Shown in pieces: positions 31,922 to 38,257 of a DNA stretch of 38,257 nt. Every line of letters begins with the position of its first letter. Position 1 is the stretch's first letter. Both the position numbers and the translations under genes were made by a program. The stretch is from Candidatus Pacearchaeota archaeon (GTDB lineage: Archaea > Nanobdellota > Nanobdellia > Pacearchaeales > GW2011-AR1). Below the pieces are notes generated by a model that saw nothing but the letters and a program-made list of their open reading frames with translations, was not told the origin of the DNA and ran no database searches. The DNA is taken from contig JAFCDI010000008.1 of the NCBI GenBank assembly GCA_017609755.1, forward strand, positions 1-38,257, given 5' to 3'.

Positions 31922-33610
31922 TTACATTTCTTCAAGTAATTCAAATCCTAATAAATGTGCACAATTTTTTATAATCTGTCTAAATGCTTCTACTAAAGCC
32001 AATCTAAACATTTCTGATTTTGAACCAATTACTGGACAAGAATGATAAAACTCATTAAAAAGCTTAGAAATTTTATAAGCATAATTTGCAATTAATGAAG
32101 GATTCAAAAAAGTGTATGCTTTTAATGCAATATCTGGGAACTCTAAAAGTTTTTTTATTAATTCTATTTCTATATTCTCTAAATCATAAACTTCAAATTT
32201 TTGAGAATTCTTTGCTTTTCTTTGAATTGAACTTGCTCTTGCATAACTATATTGAATATACGGGCCTGTATCTCCTTCAAAAGAAACAAATTTTTTAATA
32301 TCAAAAAGAGCGTTGTTTTTTCTATTGTTTTTTAAATCTCCATAAAAGATTGCTGCAATTGCAATTTTAGATGCTCTTTTTTCTAATTCTGATTCATTTA
32401 TTTTTGGACTTCTTTTTTTAATTTCTTTTTTTGCTAGAGAAATTGTTTCTGTTAGAATATCTTTCATAAAAACACTTTTTCCTTTTCTTGTTGAAAATCT
32501 TCTTCCATCTTTATCTAAGTAATGTCCATGAATTACATGTATGCATTTTTCAGCCCATTTATACCCCATTAATTCTAAAATTTTAAATAATTGATTAAAA
32601 TAAAGTTCTTGCTCTTTTCCAACTTCATAAATCATTCTGTCAAATTTATATTTTTTATATCTATCAATTGCAGAAGTCAAATCTCTAGTAGCATAAAGTG
32701 TTGCTCCATCTTTTTTTTCTATTAAACAAACTCCAAGTCCATATTTGGTTAAATCAACTATTTGAGCACCTTGGCTTTTTTTTAATAAATCTTTATTTTT
32801 TAATTCTTTAATAGTTTCTTTCATCTTTTTTCCATACATTGATTCTCCAAGTTGTTGGTCAAATTTTATTCCAAGTTTTTGATACATTTCATTAAATTCC
32901 TCTTGACTATATTCTTTAAAAGTTCTCCAGAGCATTACTTCTTCTTTTTCTCCATTCTCTAGCTTTTTGAATTCTTCTGCTGCTAATTTATCAAATTGTT
33001 TTTTGTTTGCTTTTACATAAAGATTTAGCATATATTCTATTGGATTTTTTTGTAATTCTTTTTCATTTCCAAATTTTTTATATGCTACTAAAAGTCTTCC
33101 AAATTGAGCTCCCCAATCTCCTAAATAATTTAAACGAATTACTTTAAAACCTTGAAATTCACATAGATTTGCAATAGAGTTTCCAATTATTGTTGATCTT
33201 AAATGTCCTATTCCAAAAGGTTTTGCTATGTTTGGAGAAGAAAACTCAACAATAATTTTCTTTTTATCTCCTATTTTACTTTTTCCAAAATTTTCTTTTT
33301 TATTTATTGCATTCCAAACTAATTTTTTTGCAAGACTTTTTCTATTAAAAAAGAAATTAATATAAGGGCCTTGAGTTTGAATATCTTCAAAATCAGTTGC
33401 TGGAGGTGTTCCTATTTTCTCTCTAATATCTAATGCAACTTGTTCTGGAGATTCTTTAAATTTTTCAGCTAGAAAAAAACATGGAAAAGCATAATCTCCT
33501 AATTCTATATTTGGAGGAATTTCAAGAAGTTTGTCTATTTGCTCTTCTTTTATTTTTACTTTTTTTGCTTTTAATGCTTTTTTTAGAAGCTTAATCACCA
33601 GCTCTTTCAT
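31922..33610 (-). CDS. argS: arginyl-tRNA synthetase
   Basis: The 562-aa class I enzyme that charges tRNA-Arg. An N-terminal additional domain (LLEIPPNIELGDYAFPCF) is followed by the HIGH-like motif in PFGIGHLRST (133-136). Further family signatures are RLNYLGDWGAQFG, VVDLTKYGLGVCLIEKKDGATLY, STRKGKSVFMKD and the anticodon-binding helical domain beginning at FVSFEGDTGPYIQYSYARA. As in many ArgS, the KMSKS position is altered. Length is normal. Minus-strand TTTATTAATC begins 30 nt upstream and lies in the AT block shared with the divergent gene at 33680. Confidence 0.96.
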   Translation of the reverse strand: MKELVIKLLKKALKAKKVKIKEEQIDKLLEIPPNIELGDYAFPCFFLAEKFKESPEQVALDIREKIGTPPATDFEDIQTQGPYINFFFNRKSLAKKLVWNAINKKENFGKSKIGDKKKIIVEFSSPNIAKPFGIGHLRSTIIGNSIANLCEFQGFKVIRLNYLGDWGAQFGRLLVAYKKFGNEKELQKNPIEYMLNLYVKANKKQFDKLAAEEFKKLENGEKEEVMLWRTFKEYSQEEFNEMYQKLGIKFDQQLGESMYGKKMKETIKELKNKDLLKKSQGAQIVDLTKYGLGVCLIEKKDGATLYATRDLTSAIDRYKKYKFDRMIYEVGKEQELYFNQLFKILELMGYKWAEKCIHVIHGHYLDKDGRRFSTRKGKSVFMKDILTETISLAKKEIKKRSPKINESELEKRASKIAIAAIFYGDLKNNRKNNALFDIKKFVSFEGDTGPYIQYSYARASSIQRKAKNSQKFEVYDLENIEIELIKKLLEFPDIALKAYTFLNPSLIANYAYKISKLFNEFYHSCPVIGSKSEMFRLALVEAFRQIIKNCAHLLGFELLEEM

Positions 33611-33679
33611 AAAATAACTAGATTAAAAAGATTAATAAATGTTATTCTATTTGGAACTTCACTAAAAAAAGGAATTATA

Positions 33680-34192
33680 ATGAAGTTAAATAAAAATAAA
33701 AAAATATTCTGGATAGTTTTAGGAATAGTTGTGATAGTGGCTGTTTTACTAATTATATTTTTGAATGGAAAAGATAATAATGTTACTTCTGAAAATACAG
33801 GAAATAATGGAGGAACTTCAATAGAAATTGTTCCTTTAAGTTCTGAAGAAATAAATATTCTTGGACAAAATGTTCTTTATAGTGAAGCTATTTTGGATTT
33901 ACCTTCTAATGGAATAATAGGATTGCAATTTTATAGTTTTGAAGAAGGAGAAAGAGTTTGGAGAAGTGGATTTTTAATTGGAAAAGAAGGATTTCTAAAT
34001 TCTGGAAGTCCTGATTTTGTTTTAATTATGCATGCAAAATATATTTCTGATTTAAATGAAAAAGGATTGTGTGAAGTTGTTCAATCTGCTAAAGCAAATG
34101 GAGATATGTGGGTAGAGAGTGAACTCAGCAATGCGAAATTGCTTCTTAAATATTCTAGTATGATGAAGTATAGAAATTGTTTTGGATTTTAG
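33680..34192 (+). CDS. membrane-anchored extracytoplasmic protein, unknown
   Basis: A 170-aa protein with a basic start, one N-terminal membrane helix (about 9-29: IFWIVLGIVVIVAVLLIIFL), an Asn/Gly/Thr linker and an outer domain of about 120 residues (VLYSEAILDLPSNGIIGLQF, WRSGFLIGKEGFLNSGSPD) with two cysteines. There is no lipobox, so the helix is likely a non-cleaved anchor. AAAGGA 6 nt before the ATG is the ribosome-binding site. Family unknown. Confidence 0.7.
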   Translation: MKLNKNKKIFWIVLGIVVIVAVLLIIFLNGKDNNVTSENTGNNGGTSIEIVPLSSEEINILGQNVLYSEAILDLPSNGIIGLQFYSFEEGERVWRSGFLIGKEGFLNSGSPDFVLIMHAKYISDLNEKGLCEVVQSAKANGDMWVESELSNAKLLLKYSSMMKYRNCFGF

Positions 34193-34238
34193 ATTTACAA
34201 AAGTTTTTAAGTATAATTCTATTTGAAAATTTGACTAT

Positions 34239-34341
34239 GTGAGGGTGCTGGAGTGGTCAAACAGGCAGGACTTAAGACAAAAAAATTCGTAAGAAATCCT
34301 GTAGCTTAGTGCTTACGCAGGTTCGAATCCTGTCCCTCACA
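34239..34341 (+). tRNA. tRNA-Leu(TAA) with a 19-nt intron
   Basis: A class II tRNA. Acceptor GTGAGGG/CCCTCAC, discriminator A, anticodon stem CAGGA/TCCTG and loop CTTAAGA once the intron is removed (anticodon TAA). A long variable arm and T arm GCAGG/CCTGT follow. A TATA-like TTTTTAAG lies about 33 nt upstream. Confidence 0.93.
34277..34295 (+). other. tRNA-Leu intron with bulge-helix-bulge
   Basis: Between positions 37 and 38. Central helix CTTA/TAAG is perfect, flanked by 3-nt bulges AG^A and AA^A with the cut after the second base in each, the canonical archaeal geometry. The outer helix is CAAA/TTCG with one mismatch. Confidence 0.85.
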
Positions 34342-34370
34342 TTTTCTGAGCTGTTTCTTAAATCTTTATT

Positions 34371-35357
34371 TTATTCAAATAATTTAGAAATAGATTCTCC
34401 TTTTTGAGCACGATAAATTGCTTCTGCAAATAAAGGACTTACATCAATTACTTCTAATTTGTCTTTTCTTGAATAGTGAGTGTTGCTAGTCATTACAATA
34501 TCAAAAAAATTCGTAAGATCTTTTCTTCCTTTAGTAAATATTCCATGAGCAGCATAAGCCAATAATTTTTTTGCTCCATTTTCTCTTAATAATTTTCCTG
34601 CTTCCATAATTGTTCCACAACTATCATAGATATCATCAACAACTAGCACATTTTTATTGTCCACATTTCCTATTAATTTCATATCTTCTACTTCATTATT
34701 TTCATTTCTTATTTTTAGAATGTTTGCCATTGAATAATTATGCTTCTTTGAATCTTCTTTATTTGCAGTATTCATTCTTCTAAAAAAAGATTTAACTCTT
34801 CCAACTCCTCCAGTATCAGGAGCAACAATAACTAAATTCTCTAAATCTTTAAAATGATTTTTTCTGAGATATTTAACTGCTTCTGGAAAACTATACAAAT
34901 TATCTACAGGAAGATTTGCAGGATAAAATCCTTGTATTTGTGAAGCATGTAAATCTGAAGTTATTATTCTCTTTAATCCAGGAGAAATAGAATTAGCAAC
35001 TGCTCTTGCAGATATTGGAACACGAGATTTATGTTTTCTATCTTGTCTTGAATAAGCCATATTTGGCAAAACAAAAGTTAAATTTTCTACAGATGCACTT
35101 AAGGCCATGTCTTTAATTAATAATAATTCTGCCCACCATTTATTAGGGTCTTTATCTGAAGATTGAATTAAATAAACATCTTTTTTTCTTAAATTCTGAG
35201 GAGAATATGGAAGTAATTCCTTATTTCTAAACTCTCTCATTTCCAATTCACATAAATCAATGTAATCTTTTTTTTCTTGTTGAATATACTTTTTTATCTT
35301 TTTTGCAAATTTCCATGCTTTTGAATTTCTATCTGCAAGAAGAATTGAATTTTCCAT
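34371..35357 (-). CDS. prs: ribose-phosphate pyrophosphokinase (PRPP synthetase)
   Basis: A 328-aa enzyme making PRPP from ribose-5-phosphate and ATP, the precursor of nucleotides, His and Trp. Signatures are ENLTFVLPNMAYSRQDRKHK, SDLHASQIQGFY, VAPDTGGVGRVKSF and the PRPP loop NVLVVDDIYDSCGTI. Two ATGs lie close together; 35357 (MENSILLA) is chosen because the TATA element is 27-28 nt before it and only 15 nt before ATG 35369. It is divergent from the SNase gene, with which it shares that element. Confidence 0.93.
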   Translation of the reverse strand: MENSILLADRNSKAWKFAKKIKKYIQQEKKDYIDLCELEMREFRNKELLPYSPQNLRKKDVYLIQSSDKDPNKWWAELLLIKDMALSASVENLTFVLPNMAYSRQDRKHKSRVPISARAVANSISPGLKRIITSDLHASQIQGFYPANLPVDNLYSFPEAVKYLRKNHFKDLENLVIVAPDTGGVGRVKSFFRRMNTANKEDSKKHNYSMANILKIRNENNEVEDMKLIGNVDNKNVLVVDDIYDSCGTIMEAGKLLRENGAKKLLAYAAHGIFTKGRKDLTNFFDIVMTSNTHYSRKDKLEVIDVSPLFAEAIYRAQKGESISKLFE

Positions 35358-35376
35358 ACTAAATATCATACAAGTT

Positions 35377-35387
35377 TATTTATATTA
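35377..35387. promoter_or_regulatory. TATA element shared by prs and the SNase gene
   Basis: Plus-strand TTTATATTA starts 29 nt before ATG 35408. Minus-strand TATAAATA starts 27 nt before the prs ATG. They overlap over 6 bp, and the start codons are 51 bp apart. Confidence 0.55.
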
Positions 35388-35407
35388 ATTATTCTTATTG
35401 AAAAGAT

Positions 35408-36190
35408 ATGAATAAAGAAAAATATAGAAAAATATTTCTTATAGGAATTTTAATTTTAATTGGAATTTTACTTGCGTTTTTTCCTGAATTAGATAATAAA
35501 TTAGAAGAATATTTAATTGAATCTGAAACTGTCTTTATTGATAGAGTAATAGATGGAGATACAGTAGAAAGTAATGGAAGTTCTATAAGATTATTAGGAA
35601 TTAATACTCCTGAAAAAGGAGAAAAGTATTATGGAGAGGCTAAAGAACTTTTAGAAAATTTAGTTCTTAATAAAACTGTTATATTAAAATTTGGAAAAGA
35701 AAGAGAAGATAGATATGGACGAAGTCTTGCTTATTTGTATTATAAAAATGAAAATATAAATTTGAAAATAGTAGAAGAAGGATATGCAAATATTTATTTT
35801 CCCTCTGGAAAAGATATGAATTATAATAAATTTTATTTGGCTTGGAGAGAGTGTAATAAAAATCTTTGTGAAAAATCTGAAGATATATGTGCTAATTGTA
35901 TTAGTCTAATTGATTTAGATTATAAAAAAGAGCTTATTATCTTTGAAAATATTTGTGATTATGATTGTAATTTAACTAATTGGGAAATTAAAGATGAAGG
36001 AAGAAAGAAATTTGTATTTTCAGAATTTGTTTTAGGAAAAAACAAACATGTTAATATCTTAACAGGAAAGGGTAGCAATAGTGAAAATACTTTATTCTGG
36101 AAAAATCAAAACTATGTTTGGACTGATTCTGGAGATAGTTTATTTTTAAGAGATGATAGAGGAAAATTAGTCTTATTTGAAAGTTATTGA
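35408..36190 (+). CDS. membrane-anchored staphylococcal-nuclease-like protein with lamin-tail domain
   Basis: A 260-aa protein. An N-terminal membrane helix (about 9-25) is followed by an SNase domain (about 42-150): DRVIDGDTV, SIRLLGINTPEKGE (catalytic Arg), YYGEAKELL (catalytic Glu) and REDRYGRSLAY (second Arg). After CEKSEDICANC a C-terminal LTD-type beta domain follows (about 178-260: ENICDYDCNLTNWEIKDEG, ILTGKGS, LFWKNQNYVWTDSGDSLFLR). The order anchor-nuclease-LTD implies a nuclease outside the membrane, possibly scavenging nucleic acids. Leaderless by its TATA. Confidence 0.88.
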   Translation: MNKEKYRKIFLIGILILIGILLAFFPELDNKLEEYLIESETVFIDRVIDGDTVESNGSSIRLLGINTPEKGEKYYGEAKELLENLVLNKTVILKFGKEREDRYGRSLAYLYYKNENINLKIVEEGYANIYFPSGKDMNYNKFYLAWRECNKNLCEKSEDICANCISLIDLDYKKELIIFENICDYDCNLTNWEIKDEGRKKFVFSEFVLGKNKHVNILTGKGSNSENTLFWKNQNYVWTDSGDSLFLRDDRGKLVLFESY

Positions 36191-36201
36191 ATAAGATAAA
36201 A

Positions 36202-36209
36202 TTTATATA
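36202..36209 (+). promoter_or_regulatory. TATA box of the secreted acidic protein
   Basis: TTTATATA begins 28 nt before ATG 36230. Confidence 0.55.
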
Positions 36210-36229
36210 CACAACTTCTATATACTGTT

Positions 36230-36988
36230 ATGAAAAAAAGGGTAATAATCATACTGTTATTAGGAATATTATTAATTTTTCCTTTAGTTCAGGCTCAAAA
36301 TCAATCGCAAACATATTCTGGTATTAATAAATTTGTAGATAATGTTAAAATGTTTTTTTCTTCTGGAGATAATAAAGTAATATTGGCTTTAGAAATTAGA
36401 GAAAAAGAACTTAATTCAGCGATGGAAAATATTCAGAATGGGAAGGATGATGATGCTTCTAAAAATATTGAGCATGCACGTAAAAAACTTCAGTTTGTTC
36501 AAAGAAAAGTTTCTTCTGATATTGCTGATGATGTGATTGAAGATATTGAAGCTACTTTATGTATAATTGGAGATTTTGAGGGGTTTGAATTGTATGCTTT
36601 AGAAGAAAGAAAAACGCAACTGGTTGCAGAACTTGTTGTGGAGATAGAGGGTAGTGAAAAGCAGACACTGAAGAGAGAAATGGCTAGAGATGAAACTGGA
36701 GAAAAGAAAGTTGAAATAATTGTAGATGGAAATAACAGTGAAGGAGATGAAAAACAAACAGAAGTTATGGAAACTGTAGATAGAATAGATGAAATTGTAG
36801 ATAAAATAGATGAAATTGATGATATAATTGTGGAAAGGGATGTTGTTGAGAGTGGAAGTCAAACAATAGACCTTGGTGTAGACCCAAATGCTACTCCAAA
36901 ATCGCCTGCTGGCAATATTGATGATACAGTGGATCCAGGACCACAAGGGATTGTAGGATCTGAATCCGGTGTAGTTGATGAAGATTGA
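36230..36988 (+). CDS. secreted acidic helical protein, unknown
   Basis: A 252-aa exported protein. The signal peptide covers about residues 1-22 (KKRVIIILLLGILLIFPLVQA, cut before QNQ). Residues about 30-115 form helices with the pattern VILALEIREKELNSAMENI, resembling a DUF5667-type helical domain, though this is a weak match. The rest is acidic and disordered, with a segment of repeated D-E-I/V-D-K-I units (about 180-200) and a Pro/Gly-rich end. It follows the anchored nuclease on the same strand. Confidence 0.7.
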   Translation: MKKRVIIILLLGILLIFPLVQAQNQSQTYSGINKFVDNVKMFFSSGDNKVILALEIREKELNSAMENIQNGKDDDASKNIEHARKKLQFVQRKVSSDIADDVIEDIEATLCIIGDFEGFELYALEERKTQLVAELVVEIEGSEKQTLKREMARDETGEKKVEIIVDGNNSEGDEKQTEVMETVDRIDEIVDKIDEIDDIIVERDVVESGSQTIDLGVDPNATPKSPAGNIDDTVDPGPQGIVGSESGVVDED

Positions 36989-37090
36989 AAATGATTTCTT
37001 ATATTTCTCGTATCAAAAACAGGAAGTTTGTTCTTTGGGAAAGTTATTGAATTAAGCAAAATTTTTTAAGAAGCCTATCTTAGATAAATT

Positions 37091-38248
37091 ATGAAATTCC
37101 TTAATTTTTTAAAAAAAAGAAAGAAAAAAGAAATTTCTGAGCCTAAAAAAGAGATTTCTTTTTCTGAAATTCCTTCTTATTTAGAAGAAAAAGAAAAGAA
37201 CAATCAAGATGAAAAAGAAAGAATCTTTATTCTAATTTCTGAAGAGATAAAAAATTTTAATGGAAATGTAAAAGAGAGAATAATTTCTGTTAAAGAATTT
37301 GATTTAAATTCTAAAAAAGCAGAAGATAAATTAAAAGCAATTACAGAAGTAGGAAGAAAGAAATATCTTGAAGCTATAGAAGAGTTCTTAGATAATATAA
37401 ATAATCTTGAAAAAGAAGACTTTAAAAAATTCTTTGAAAAAATTGATAGGCTTCTTGTTAATTTTAATAAGAGTTCTAATAAAAATTATGAAAGAGCAAC
37501 TGTGCTTATTGGAAAAGAAATGAGTGATTTGAGAGAGACTCTAAAAAACTTTTCTAAAAGATTGGCAGAAATCTTTAAAGAAAATAAAAAAATTATTGAA
37601 ATCTGTGAGGAAATTGATGCTATTAAAGAAAGGGTAAATGAATTTGAGAAAAATAAAAAAAATTGTGAAAGAATTAAGGAGAATATTGAAGATTTGAAAA
37701 AGAAAATAAGTGAACTTGAAAAAGAAAAAGAAAATACTGAAAAAGAGATTGAAAAAATTAAAGAGAGTAAAGAGTATCTAGAAAATCAAAAAAGAAAAGA
37801 AAAAATTATTTCTCTTGAAAAAGATATTGAAAATAAAATAAATGAATTGCAAAGAGAGATTGATTTCAAAGCATTAGCGAGTTTCTTTCATATATTTGAG
37901 AATTCAATGCAAATTGTAAAATCTCATAAAGAGAATTTTCAAAATGAATTTGAAAAAGATAATGGAAAAAGAATTTTAGAATTATTAGAAGAATCAAAAC
38001 TAAATAATTCCTTTATAGAAAATAAAATAAAAGAAATAAGAAATAAAAAAGAAGAACTTTTTGATTGCAAGCAAAATATCAAAAAAGAGGAAATAGAAGA
38101 TTTATTTTCTAAAATAAAAAATATAAAAGAAGATATTTCTGAATTAAAAAATGAAATAGAAAAAAAAGAAAAGTTAAGAGAAAAATTAAAAGAGAATAAT
38201 TTAGAAATAGAAGAAGCTATAAAATCTGATTTAAGAAATCTAAATTAA
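37091..38248 (+). CDS. long coiled-coil protein, unknown
   Basis: A 385-aa cytoplasmic protein. A basic N-terminus (FLNFLKKRKKKE) precedes helical segments and two long coiled-coil stretches (about 185-260 and 310-380) of alternating Lys/Glu heptads (KNIEDLKKKISELEKEKENT-like). No ATPase motif, signal peptide or membrane helix is visible. It could be a structural or scaffold protein. It ends 9 nt before the window edge. Confidence 0.72.
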   Translation: MKFLNFLKKRKKKEISEPKKEISFSEIPSYLEEKEKNNQDEKERIFILISEEIKNFNGNVKERIISVKEFDLNSKKAEDKLKAITEVGRKKYLEAIEEFLDNINNLEKEDFKKFFEKIDRLLVNFNKSSNKNYERATVLIGKEMSDLRETLKNFSKRLAEIFKENKKIIEICEEIDAIKERVNEFEKNKKNCERIKENIEDLKKKISELEKEKENTEKEIEKIKESKEYLENQKRKEKIISLEKDIENKINELQREIDFKALASFFHIFENSMQIVKSHKENFQNEFEKDNGKRILELLEESKLNNSFIENKIKEIRNKKEELFDCKQNIKKEEIEDLFSKIKNIKEDISELKNEIEKKEKLREKLKENNLEIEEAIKSDLRNLN

Positions 38249-38257
38249 TAGGAATCT

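Overview
The window is a gene-dense, very AT-rich stretch of archaeal chromosome. Archaeal identity rests on fused RNA polymerase subunits Rpo2 and Rpo1, an archaeal NusA-like KH protein, aEF-2 and aEF-1A, a DnaG-type TOPRIM protein, DtdA, diphthine synthase, a TrmB-type regulator and two tRNAs with bulge-helix-bulge introns. The small proteins, short intergenic gaps, AT bias and a signal-peptide/C-terminal-anchor surface protein suggest a DPANN archaeon of the Pacearchaeota/Woesearchaeota kind. This placement is inference; no rRNA gene is present to test it.

Layout. Positions 1-700 hold a tRNA-Lys and a decayed small membrane-protein gene carrying a 16-copy ATT microsatellite. Positions 692-13764 are the transcription/translation block: rpoH, rpoB, rpoA (A' and A'' fused), nusA-like, rps12, an unknown 69-aa gene, rps7, aEF-2, then a frameshifted small ORF, a small membrane protein and aEF-1A. 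The L30e and S10 genes that usually sit in this archaeal block are not here. Positions 13800-15343 hold four small unknown genes, followed by dnaG with a structured leader and a putative S-layer-like surface protein. On the minus strand (18199-22996) are pcm, a RelE-type toxin/antitoxin pair with its operator, an SMC-like ATPase with a Rad50-style zinc hook in place of a hinge, and rnhB. Positions 23053-24017 carry tRNA-Ser(GGA), an intron-containing initiator tRNA-Met, a small membrane protein, a pyrimidine-dimer glycosylase-like protein and tRNA-Ser(GCT). Positions 24034-30778 hold dtdA, an unknown gene, a small membrane protein, an endonuclease IV-like protein, dphB, ileS (with a frameshifted tail) and a TrmB-like regulator. 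The remainder holds small membrane proteins, a lysine-tailed protein, argS, tRNA-Leu(TAA) with an intron, a PRPP synthetase, a membrane-anchored nuclease with a lamin-tail domain, a secreted acidic protein and a long coiled-coil protein.

Gene expression. Many genes look leaderless: a TATA-like box starts 27-32 nt before the ATG. Several divergent pairs (dtdA/unknown, prs/SNase, rnhB/tRNA-Ser, argS/unknown) appear to share one AT element read on both strands. A second class (smc, dnaG, the two small genes at 31.2-31.9 kb) has strong Shine-Dalgarno sites. aEF-1A and smc have tiny ORFs placed exactly where the leaderless start would be, suggesting leader peptides.

Most noteworthy: the zinc-hook SMC, the shared-TATA divergent promoters, the leaderless leader-ORF arrangement, the fused Rpo1 in frame with rpoB across one amber codon, the initiator tRNA with a 51-nt intron and a bulged T stem, and three frame-broken genes (303-565, 11695-11935, the ileS tail). 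All assignments come from reading the sequence; no database search was run.
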